Origin: an uncultured Corynebacterium sp.
Lineage (GTDB): Bacteria > Actinomycetota > Actinomycetes > Mycobacteriales > Mycobacteriaceae
DNA: 32,673 bases
Assembly: GCF_945649885.1 (NCBI RefSeq)
Contig: NZ_CALZFS010000014.1
Location: 1 to 32,673, forward strand
Direction of reading: 5' to 3'
Shown piece after piece: positions 25,462 to 32,673 of this stretch; within the stretch, counting starts at the first letter, position 1, and each line of letters begins with the position of its first letter. The notes beneath the pieces were generated by a model. It searched no databases. It was not told the origin of the DNA and saw nothing but the letters and a program-made list of their open reading frames with translations. The translations under genes were made by a program, and so were the position numbers.

Positions 25462-26705
25462 TTGAACCAACTCCAGAATCTACGCTTCTTCGACTTTTCT
25501 TCTTGTCCAACAGTCGGGGTGTCCCCGACAGGGGCGTCGTCAAGCTTCCCCAGAACCTGCACAGCAGGTGGCGGCTGCCGCACCGGAACCCGGATCCCAC
25601 CCGGAGCGTCCAGTCCCTCGAGAATCCCGATCTCAGAGAAGAGTTCTCTCAGAGGATCCAGACAACGAAATGGAGCGATACCACTGCGGTTGATCCGATC
25701 ACCCTCAGGGCTGGCACCCAACGGGGACACCGCAAAAGACTGGAAGGGATACCGTTCCCCACCCGCCAACGGCTGGTTGAACTGGTTGAGCAGGTGCGTT
25801 GCATCCAGGCACTGCAGCATGCTTTGGATCTCCAGGTCGAGGATCTCACCGGCAGTGCGATCATAGGGGCCGTCCAGCGGAGCACTGTCACGACGGAAAG
25901 TCGCACCGAAGTTACTCATCACCCGCTGCCAGTTCACCATGTTGGATCCTGTGTAATGCAGATGATCCTGATTCACCTCAGACAACTGCTGCATGGTGTC
26001 AAACTTGGACATGCACAGGGAGATCTTGGGTCGGTGTTCCTCGCCCAACACCCGAAGCACATTCCGGAGAACAACCATCGGCCCATCCGTATCCACCTCA
26101 TGGGTAGGCACTGAACCTTCCAGCATCTGCCGGATACGGGGAACCGACATCGGGTCGAAGAGAAAGAGAATACGGTCGGCGTTCTGGAAGAACTCCAGTT
26201 CAGACTCCCTGTCTGCGAAGTTCTCCTCCTGGAGATCCTCACCGGCGACATCCCTGAAAACCACGAAGAGCCGCTGTTCCGGATGATTCGAAGTGGAGAT
26301 GTCAAAGATCAGCGGACGCTGCTGGTGTGCATCAGGTGCTGATGCCGGCGGGGTCGGGGGCAGAAGACCCATCTGTTCAAAGAGGGGCTTTTCATATTTC
26401 TCCTGATAGATACGCCTGGTGTGGTCATCGGCGTAAAGGAAGGAACCACCATTTGCCACGACTAGTTTGCGCAGCAACTTCACGATCACCGCGATGTACA
26501 TGCTCTTGCCTGAAGAACGGTCACCTGCCATCGCGAAGGTCAAGGTGCCGGAGTTCTGCCACCCGTCCGGAAGCGTGGCGTCCTGTGAGGTCGCATCGAC
26601 GAAAGGAGAGGACGTCGCCTCCGGATCAGGTAGTTCCCTGAAGGTGAAGGGACAACGTGTGGGGAGCAGACCAGAGGTAGGTTCTTGAAGTTCAGGGGCG
26701 GTCAT
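25458..26705 (-). CDS. GTPase-like P-loop protein (possible DO-GTPase/GAP1-associated type)
   Basis: A 415-residue P-loop protein. Walker A is GDRSSGKS (61-68), a switch-II-like DVAGED begins at 152, a G4-like SKFD lies at 233-236 and a G5-like SFAVSPLG near 323-330. These fit a TRAFAC-like GTPase, and the DVAG motif is intact. A proline-rich insert follows residue 115. The C-terminus is basic and aromatic (KSKKRRFWSWFK), which could contact membrane or nucleic acid. ATG 26705 has GAGGA eight bases upstream and starts one base after the vWA stop. In the operon it follows the vWA and GAP1-like genes, its probable partners. Nucleotide specificity is untested. Confidence 0.75.
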   Translation of the reverse strand: MTAPELQEPTSGLLPTRCPFTFRELPDPEATSSPFVDATSQDATLPDGWQNSGTLTFAMAGDRSSGKSMYIAVIVKLLRKLVVANGGSFLYADDHTRRIYQEKYEKPLFEQMGLLPPTPPASAPDAHQQRPLIFDISTSNHPEQRLFVVFRDVAGEDLQEENFADRESELEFFQNADRILFLFDPMSVPRIRQMLEGSVPTHEVDTDGPMVVLRNVLRVLGEEHRPKISLCMSKFDTMQQLSEVNQDHLHYTGSNMVNWQRVMSNFGATFRRDSAPLDGPYDRTAGEILDLEIQSMLQCLDATHLLNQFNQPLAGGERYPFQSFAVSPLGASPEGDRINRSGIAPFRCLDPLRELFSEIGILEGLDAPGGIRVPVRQPPPAVQVLGKLDDAPVGDTPTVGQEEKSKKRRFWSWFK

Positions 26706-26706
26706 T

Positions 26707-27666
26707 CTAGGCGTCCTCTCGTCGTGCAGGTCCAGTCAGTGCGTCAAACATCTGGCGCACCGGCCCTGCCAGCAGACGCTGATCGTGGGTCTTGATGGCG
26801 TCGATAAGCATGGGGTCAAAGTAGGTGGTACTGGTTCCATGCTCCACCAGTGGTTTTCTGGAACTGAGAACATGCAACCTGTTGGGCAGTTTCAAGACCT
26901 CGGCAGGAATGTCATCGGAGATCACCACCACCGCCTCATCGGGGGCGATCTGGTGCAGATCAGAATTCCAACCAACCTCACGGACCGGGGCGAAGTGGTC
27001 AGACAAGTTGCTGACGTCCTCCGGGTTCTCCACACGCATCCGGCGGTCAGAGGAGCTGCTGGTCATCACATTGATGGAATGACCAGAACTCACCACTGAC
27101 AACACACCTGCGGCAAAGGAACACATCATGTCGAAGGTCTCCCGGTCAGTACTAAATTTCATTGACGCTGTCTTGTCGATCAGCAACGTGACATTGGCCC
27201 GGGCCACACCGGTGGAACCGTCCTTGTCAATAGAACGCCCCAGCGCAGATCTGATGCCTGAAGCCTCCGTGTCCAGGGAACTGTCATTACTGACATCTCC
27301 TGCCTGCAGACGCAGCGTCTCCTGGCCCGGGAAGATATTGAGGACGGGTATGGAACGCAGACCACCAATGGGATAAGTCGGTAGCTGCAGGGTGGTTTCT
27401 CGATTGCCAGATTCCTGGATCACCACGGAAACATAGAGCTTGGTGCCCGAGGGGAATTCACCCCGGGTGCTGTCCGGAAAGACAGTTACCTCAGTATTAC
27501 CCTGGGGATTGCGGATCCACCAGGTGCTGCCACGCCGGTTACTCTCTGTGGATGGAACCTCCACCCGGAACCCGAGGTCCCCACTGACATCAAATTCCAT
27601 GCGAGCGGAAAACCCCTCACGAGTCACATCATAAGTCTGGTTTGAGCCCAGTCGAATCACACTCAT
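26707..27666 (-). CDS. vWA-domain protein with N-terminal beta-rich domain
   Basis: A 319-residue soluble protein. The N-terminal about 120 residues are beta-rich (for example TWWIRNPQGNTEVTVFPDS) and of unassigned fold. From about residue 157 a von Willebrand A-like domain begins, with VTLLIDKTASMKFS. The DxTxS at 164-168 is a MIDAS-type metal site, as in TerY-like vWA proteins. A later strand AVVVISDDIP fits the vWA core. No signal peptide is seen, so it should act in the cytoplasm as a protein-binding adaptor. The ATG overlaps the GAP1-like stop as ATGA, with AAGGA nine bases upstream. Confidence 0.78.
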   Translation of the reverse strand: MSVIRLGSNQTYDVTREGFSARMEFDVSGDLGFRVEVPSTESNRRGSTWWIRNPQGNTEVTVFPDSTRGEFPSGTKLYVSVVIQESGNRETTLQLPTYPIGGLRSIPVLNIFPGQETLRLQAGDVSNDSSLDTEASGIRSALGRSIDKDGSTGVARANVTLLIDKTASMKFSTDRETFDMMCSFAAGVLSVVSSGHSINVMTSSSSDRRMRVENPEDVSNLSDHFAPVREVGWNSDLHQIAPDEAVVVISDDIPAEVLKLPNRLHVLSSRKPLVEHGTSTTYFDPMLIDAIKTHDQRLLAGPVRQMFDALTGPARREDA

Positions 27667-29618
27667 GGCTGCAGTTCCTTTCCACTATCATTCCGTTCAA
27701 CAGCTCTACTGATGGTTCGTGCCACCGTGGTGAAGATACTGTCAATGTCTCTTTTTCTGGCTGGTCGGCCTTTGATCACGTCCCGCTCCAGAATGCCCAG
27801 ATATCGATCAACCTGATCATCCGTGGTGAGGAACTCCCGGGAGTCATAGGCAACAAACTCCTCCCCAAATTTTTTGAAGGCCCGCTGGTCTTCAGCACTT
27901 CTTGTCTGTTTCCTCGCTGCCACATACCTGGTCGCGGCATCCACCGCCAAGGTGGTTAAAGCCTTGCGCATCTCCTCATCACCTGTGATCAGGGCAATGC
28001 CGAAATAGACCCTCAATAGATCCTCAAGAAAGTAGTTTCTACCGGTGCGGATCTGTTCACCGCGGTTGACAGCGGCCACAACTTGTCCGGCCTCAGGCGT
28101 GTGGAGCCAATCAGCGATCTGGTGCAGTGTCCTATCCACGTTCAGATTGGGCATGATCTGATCCACGATGACCCCCGCCGAAGTCCTGTTCCGGGCATCA
28201 CGTTCAGCATCAATCAGAAGTTCCTTCAAGCGGGGATGCTCAGCTCCGGTGAATTTAAGCCGACGCCAGTTCCCCATCGCAGGAAAATCCGAGAAACTAC
28301 TTCGGAAATATGGGTCAGCAGCGTTGATGCTGGTGACCAATTCGGTTTTCAGGAGGAAATCCAGATAGCCGACCAATTCCGTCGCCGGGGAGTCATGCAG
28401 CTTCTCAATGCTGTTGATGGCCTGCTCCGACATGTTGCCAATCCACCGACGGCTGTCTGCACGTCGTCGCAGACTACTCCACTCCTGTGATTCCACCGCC
28501 CTCCGCGGAGTGTGGATGACCTCTGAGGCGAGGGCGCGGACATCAATCGGTTGCGGCTGTGCCTCCCTGGGTATTTCCCGTGCCACCGGTGTCTTTGAGA
28601 CTTCACCAAACAGATGCTGATCTGCGAACACTTTCAACTGTGACTTCACCGAGATGGTTCCCGAGCGGATGAAACGTGCCATGCCATCTCCGAAACGAGC
28701 CAGCTTGATCTGCTCATCATCTAGGTTCTCATTGGCGCGGATGAATCCCGCGACAAGCGCGTCAGGATCAAAGGCCTCTGTATAAAGACCTGCTGTCATC
28801 CGTGACCAGGAGCCTTGTGGGCCTGAACTCTGAGGTCGGGTCGGGTCAATGACCACGATTCCCGGCAGGTCGACCAGAAGTTCACGGTCACTTGCGGGTA
28901 CGACGAAGAAGGAGCTCGCCTCCATCGTCTTATCCGGTGTGGGCAGGGTGGCAGCTCGTTCAAAGGTGGAATAGTGCAGCAGGCGTCGGGCTTCATTCGG
29001 AGTGAGGGTGGAGCATAACGCCTGGATCCAATAAGCCCCCTCATTGGTGTTGTTCAGCACCAGGACAGCGGTCTTCTCCCCTGCCTGCAGGACATCCTGC
29101 AGGTGGTAAAAAGCTTGTCGACGGTTCCCGAACATGCTGTCCACCATCATCCAGGCCAGCCTCAGGTCTGACATCGGGCCGGTTCGCGGTTCATCAAGAT
29201 CCGCAGGAAGTTCGGCTTCATTGACCGCAGCTGCCCGAAACGGTGTCAACAAATCAGTGGAGCGGTAGAGGGAAATCGGATAGAGGGATTTCAGGGGGCT
29301 GTCCAGGTCATCATCAATCACCGCGTGGGTGAAAACATTTCCTGGTCGGCCGGTGGCATCCTTACCTGCCGGCACTGACTGCATAATCAATGAACGATCA
29401 ATCAATGGACGGTATTCAAACCGTCTCGGCAGTGCGTCAATCTCCTCTGAACTGATGAAATCATCAAAGGAAGTGACCGTTTCAATATGCGTGGGAGACA
29501 CTTCAGCAATCAGCTGAAGATCCTCCCTGGTTGCGTGCGGAGACCACGAACCCACCTTCCACCCACCCCTACCTGCGGTTCCCTTGAAGGACGCGTAGGT
29601 GATATGAGTCCACCTCAT
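27663..29618 (-). CDS. GTPase-associated protein 1 (GAP1)-like protein
   Basis: About 651 residues from ATG 29618 (MRWTHITYASFKGTAGRGGWK). The N-terminal region, with the aromatic/Gly-rich start and GRPGNVFTHAVIDD near residues 90-103, resembles the GAP1-N2 domain, which is found next to DO-type GTPases and vWA genes. Middle and C-terminal regions are mostly helical with no transmembrane segment, and basic residues increase near the end (KGRPARKRDIDSIF). GTG 29624 or earlier starts (29645, 29648) are possible. The gene overlaps or abuts both neighbours, so the four proteins are probably made in fixed ratio. Biochemical role is unknown. Confidence 0.65.
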   Translation of the reverse strand: MRWTHITYASFKGTAGRGGWKVGSWSPHATREDLQLIAEVSPTHIETVTSFDDFISSEEIDALPRRFEYRPLIDRSLIMQSVPAGKDATGRPGNVFTHAVIDDDLDSPLKSLYPISLYRSTDLLTPFRAAAVNEAELPADLDEPRTGPMSDLRLAWMMVDSMFGNRRQAFYHLQDVLQAGEKTAVLVLNNTNEGAYWIQALCSTLTPNEARRLLHYSTFERAATLPTPDKTMEASSFFVVPASDRELLVDLPGIVVIDPTRPQSSGPQGSWSRMTAGLYTEAFDPDALVAGFIRANENLDDEQIKLARFGDGMARFIRSGTISVKSQLKVFADQHLFGEVSKTPVAREIPREAQPQPIDVRALASEVIHTPRRAVESQEWSSLRRRADSRRWIGNMSEQAINSIEKLHDSPATELVGYLDFLLKTELVTSINAADPYFRSSFSDFPAMGNWRRLKFTGAEHPRLKELLIDAERDARNRTSAGVIVDQIMPNLNVDRTLHQIADWLHTPEAGQVVAAVNRGEQIRTGRNYFLEDLLRVYFGIALITGDEEMRKALTTLAVDAATRYVAARKQTRSAEDQRAFKKFGEEFVAYDSREFLTTDDQVDRYLGILERDVIKGRPARKRDIDSIFTTVARTISRAVERNDSGKELQP

Positions 29619-29631
29619 AGCCACTGGCGAT

Positions 29632-31887
29632 TCACCTTCCTTCACCAATCCACGTCCCCAGACTCAGGGATGCAGGTGCTGGATCAATCAGAGCCTTGAG
29701 ATGAGAACCTTCAGTTTCATCCTGATGGATGAAAAGACGCAAAAAGCTTGTCGCCGGCAAACCCGCGATCTTCGGATCAATCTCCCAGTACTCAACGACC
29801 TGTTCCTGCTCAGAACGAAGCGCCGAGGAGCTGATACCTGCAAGCAGATCCGCCGTCGGCTGCCCGCCGTCATTGATGATCTTCCTGGTCATCACTTCAC
29901 TGCCGTCCTCTGGCTCCAGAGGAAGACGGGAAGGGTGAATCCTGAGGGAGAATTGATGGAACTGGTTATTTGGCCGCTCACTGTAAATTACGAGGAAGAG
30001 CCTGCCACCCTCCATATGGAGCTGGTAGCTGAACCTGTCCAGTCCCCGGTACTCAAGGACTTCTGCTTGTCCCCAGATCTGACGGCCCTCATAAACACGG
30101 GAGGCAAACAACGCAACGTCACCTGCACCAGGCAGTTTCACACGCATGCCGCCTTCCTCCTCATAGGCTTCCTTATGGATGGAGGCGAGGCTGGAACCCG
30201 GGGTGTCAGTGGTCGGCCCGATTGAATGGCCGGTTCCAGGTTCACCGAACACAGCTGTCACCTCATGGGCTTCCTCCGGCCAACCGAAGGTCAGGAGCTG
30301 ATTATTGACACGCTCATAAAGCTTGGGCCTGCTGATCTCCCCGACACGTACCCGGGAATAGGTCTGGCCCACCTGTGCCTGGTTTCCCACCACGTTGACG
30401 GGTGTGAGGAAGATGGAATACCAGTCCTCAGGCCAGGCCACACGACAAGAAGTCTTGGTGTCCTCCAAGTCATTTGCCCAGTCACGTCGCGCCAGTCCGA
30501 AACTTTCCAGCTGCTCCCTTTCCACCGCGTTGAAACGAAGATCACTCTCCGGGGCTTCCAGGGTCCGATAGATCCACACTTCACCAGAATGTGGAGCATC
30601 CCAGGAGACATCAAAGCTCGTACTGAATCCGTCGAAACGCTCTTCGATCCTGATCGGAACCTCAACAACCTCCGCAGGCACATCAATGGTGAACTCCTCA
30701 GATGGTGCCGAACCGATCATCTGCCCATTGATACTGACGAAACGTCGGGCGACAAATTTATACTCACAGCCACGGTGCTGCGGATGGAAACGAAAACCCT
30801 GGAAATTATTCTTATCCGCGGCGATCTCATTCCGGGATGCTGTAACCAGACGCTCATTACTCGGAGCTGCATAAACAGCCACCCGATGAGTATGTTCAGC
30901 AGGAGCCCACTGCCCCTTCACCTCTGAACCCGCCACAGACAATTCAATATTGGAAACAGGGTTGATGAACACTGCTCCACCCACCAACTGTGGTTGTGAC
31001 TTCACAGCTTCTGACTCGCTCAAGCCCCCGTACATCCACACCTGGTACATGCGGTAAGCAGTGGTGAGCGGCTCATCATCCACCCACCCCATCCCGACTG
31101 TGCTCACCCGGTGTTCCCCAAGATCTGGGTCCCGCTCAAATTCCATCTCATCACTGACGATGCGGAAGACTCTAACCCCATAACCGAAGGCATCAGGTAC
31201 ATCCCATTCCAGATCCAGACCACCAGTGAGATTCGCTGTGACACGTAAATAGCCGCCTGGTACCTCTGTGACCTCTACGAAACCATCCAGGCGTGCAAAC
31301 TCATATTCCTGCCAGTTCCGAATATTGTCATCAAGAAGTTGACCGCCGGAACTTTCTGGGCGGTGAGCCCCCGCACGTCGACGGCGTCTGCCAGGAGTCA
31401 GCTCAGATGCGGGTTCTGGCTCTGGTTCTGGGATCACTTCGGCTTCAGCCACCTCAGGTTCCGATGCCACTTCAGGCTGCGGGGCTGGTTCTGGTTCTGC
31501 TTCCTCAATTACCTCTGCATGGTCTTCATAGGCGGCCTCATAAGCTGCTTCTCCTGCCACAGGCTCAACAACCGGGCTGAATTCCAGAGCAGGTTCTTCC
31601 GCGTGGTCTGGTTCCAGGTCAAAATCAAGGTCAGGGGTGAACATCGCAGCATCACTTCCCTGCTCGATGACATGCACAGAGCCCACCTGGACATAACCAA
31701 TGACTCGGCGCAGAGCTGTCGCCCATATAAGAAGGGCCGGGTAGTCTCCACCGGGGTTCAGCTGATCGGGGTTTCCAGCTGCTGCGAGTAATTCTTCATC
31801 AGTGGGAAGTTGTTCCACGCTAAATTTCGTGCGGGCGATATCACGCCATGTCTTGAATCCACTGAGGATCTGGTATTCACTGGCCAT
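29632..31887 (-). CDS. Large protein with acidic/proline linker and FN3-like beta-sandwich domains
   Basis: A 751-residue protein. Residues 1-85 are a globular, probably helical region (MASEYQILSGFKTWRDIART start). Residues about 86-165 are acidic, Pro/Glu/Ala-rich and probably disordered, ending in RRRRR (167-171). Residues about 200-520 contain three repeating beta-sandwich units resembling fibronectin type III (YLRVTANLTGGLDLEWDVP; IELSVAGSEVKGQWAP; FSTSFDVSWDAPHSGEVWIY). The rest is beta-rich with no catalytic motif. There is no signal peptide or membrane helix, which is unusual for FN3-like proteins. ATG 31887 overlaps the upstream stop by one base with GGGAG seven bases before. It likely acts as a scaffold or sensor within the GTPase operon. 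Confidence 0.7.
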   Translation of the reverse strand: MASEYQILSGFKTWRDIARTKFSVEQLPTDEELLAAAGNPDQLNPGGDYPALLIWATALRRVIGYVQVGSVHVIEQGSDAAMFTPDLDFDLEPDHAEEPALEFSPVVEPVAGEAAYEAAYEDHAEVIEEAEPEPAPQPEVASEPEVAEAEVIPEPEPEPASELTPGRRRRRAGAHRPESSGGQLLDDNIRNWQEYEFARLDGFVEVTEVPGGYLRVTANLTGGLDLEWDVPDAFGYGVRVFRIVSDEMEFERDPDLGEHRVSTVGMGWVDDEPLTTAYRMYQVWMYGGLSESEAVKSQPQLVGGAVFINPVSNIELSVAGSEVKGQWAPAEHTHRVAVYAAPSNERLVTASRNEIAADKNNFQGFRFHPQHRGCEYKFVARRFVSINGQMIGSAPSEEFTIDVPAEVVEVPIRIEERFDGFSTSFDVSWDAPHSGEVWIYRTLEAPESDLRFNAVEREQLESFGLARRDWANDLEDTKTSCRVAWPEDWYSIFLTPVNVVGNQAQVGQTYSRVRVGEISRPKLYERVNNQLLTFGWPEEAHEVTAVFGEPGTGHSIGPTTDTPGSSLASIHKEAYEEEGGMRVKLPGAGDVALFASRVYEGRQIWGQAEVLEYRGLDRFSYQLHMEGGRLFLVIYSERPNNQFHQFSLRIHPSRLPLEPEDGSEVMTRKIINDGGQPTADLLAGISSSALRSEQEQVVEYWEIDPKIAGLPATSFLRLFIHQDETEGSHLKALIDPAPASLSLGTWIGEGR

Positions 31888-32673
31888 TAAAATTCTCCCG
31901 TCCCCGGTAGTTCTGGACGTTTCTGCGTGGGAATGCCCTGGTTCAGGAAGGGCGAATCAAGTGGCTCTTCCGGGCGGAATTCCTCACTGGTGGGCATGCG
32001 GTCGATCAAGGATTCATCGAAGGCTTCCCGTTGTGGGCGGGCAAAGGCGATATCAGAGCCTTCAGCTGGGTCACTGATCTGAAGAAGAACCTCACTGATG
32101 CCGATGGCATCTGATTCATTTTCCTGAGGTTGGTACATGCACAGAGCTGAATCCAGATTGAGGATTCCTCTGACGCGGCCATTCTCATTGGCGATTTCAC
32201 TGTTGAAGAAACCCACAGACACCAGATCTTTGAGGGACTGCTGATATGGTGCATCAACCTTTTCCCCACCGCGGTAGATCTGGAGGGAGTCAAGGATTCC
32301 GGAGCGGACCTCTTCGCTTTCCTGGGAGAGTTTCACGGTGATGTCTTCCCAGATGGCCACACTGCGGTCCATCTTGCGGAATTTATCTTCATGTAGGAAT
32401 TCAGAGAGGCGTGCAAGATCTCCATAGGATCCTTCACCGGTGCTGCCGAAAAGTGTGCGTTCATTGATGTTGTTTCCGGTCTCTGCCGCCAACATGCTCG
32501 TTGCTTCATTGAGCGCACCCCACACACTGCCGTCCATCCAGCCCTGTTTATAGAGGTCCCGGCGGAACTGTCGGGTCAGTTTCTCCACAGCATCAGAATC
32601 CGAGATGGCCTCAGCGAACATGACGGAATCCGGCATGGAGTTCATCGGGATCGGGGATTCCCTGCGGTCACGG
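31887..32673 (-). CDS. Unknown protein, C-terminal part (gene runs off window end)
   Basis: About 261 codons are visible and the frame remains open to the window edge, so the ATG at 32645 is probably internal. The visible part is soluble, charged and mixed alpha/beta: TRQFRRDLYKQGWMDGSVW, then LARLSEFLHEDKFRKMDRS, then a segment ending in a Pro-rich tail (EEPLDSPFLNQG). No recognisable motif, P-loop or transmembrane helix is seen. Its stop overlaps the next ATG by one base, so it is the upstream member of the GTPase/vWA operon. The N-terminal domain lies outside the window and could define the function. Confidence 0.65.
   Translation of the reverse strand, partial: RDRRESPIPMNSMPDSVMFAEAISDSDAVEKLTRQFRRDLYKQGWMDGSVWGALNEATSMLAAETGNNINERTLFGSTGEGSYGDLARLSEFLHEDKFRKMDRSVAIWEDITVKLSQESEEVRSGILDSLQIYRGGEKVDAPYQQSLKDLVSVGFFNSEIANENGRVRGILNLDSALCMYQPQENESDAIGISEVLLQISDPAEGSDIAFARPQREAFDESLIDRMPTSEEFRPEEPLDSPFLNQGIPTQKRPELPGTGEF

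Noticed and set aside
30226..30927. A 233-codon plus-strand open frame inside the FN3-like gene
   Set aside because: It is antisense to a continuous 751-residue reading frame that is tightly coupled to its neighbours; no ribosome-binding site or domain is seen.
31361..31460. Simple-repeat appearance within the FN3-like gene
   Set aside because: The repetition comes from codons for alternating Glu, Pro and Ala in the linker and is not a mobile element or CRISPR array.

Overview
The window looks chromosomal and comes from a Corynebacterium close to the C. glutamicum / C. efficiens / C. callunae group. The strongest evidence is a pair of tiny porin genes (22413-22801). They encode 45- and 57-residue proteins that match PorA and PorH of C. 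glutamicum in length, sequence pattern and mycoloylation-site serines. The gene order lysS - panC - DUF2520 - membrane protein - DUF3180 - folK - folB - folP - folE - ftsH ... hpt - tilS - dacB | ppa also matches the Rv3598c-Rv3628c neighbourhood of Mycobacterium tuberculosis, as I recall it.

Layout. 1-11933 (minus strand): the 5' part of lysS, a divergent PanC-like gene, a Rossmann/DUF2520 gene, two membrane-protein genes, the folate genes folK, folB, folP and folE, then ftsH, hpt, tilS and dacB. Many of these overlap or nearly touch, so two or more long operons with translational coupling are likely. ppa (plus strand) diverges from dacB and ends in a strong terminator. 12661-16185 (minus strand) is a compact five-gene operon: DUF4178, DUF2617-like, DUF4247, DUF350, and a membrane-fused spermidine-synthase-like protein. 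A single-domain rhodanese (plus) follows, then a MarR regulator immediately before a 1293-residue NRPS-like protein (adenylation, carrier, then membrane segments with hexapeptide repeats). That pair converges on a class II polyphosphate kinase. The porH-porA operon and groEL2 come next (both minus). groEL2 has two CIRCE operators that overlap its predicted promoter.

25249-32673 (minus strand, running off the window end) is a tightly packed six-gene operon unlike the housekeeping genes around it. In transcription order it encodes a truncated unknown protein, a large protein with an acidic/proline-rich linker and beta-sandwich (FN3-like) domains, a GAP1-like (GTPase-associated) protein, a vWA protein with a DxTxS MIDAS motif, a GTPase-like P-loop protein, and a 70-residue single-span membrane protein. 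I know of no experimentally defined function for this set. It resembles the GTPase/GAP1/vWA assemblies predicted computationally to act in NTP-dependent conflict or signalling systems, and it is the best candidate here for an undescribed system.

No tRNA, rRNA, CRISPR array, insertion sequence or transposase was seen. The only gene-free stretch longer than 300 bases is 22802-23347, which holds the porH leader and promoter and the groEL2 terminator.
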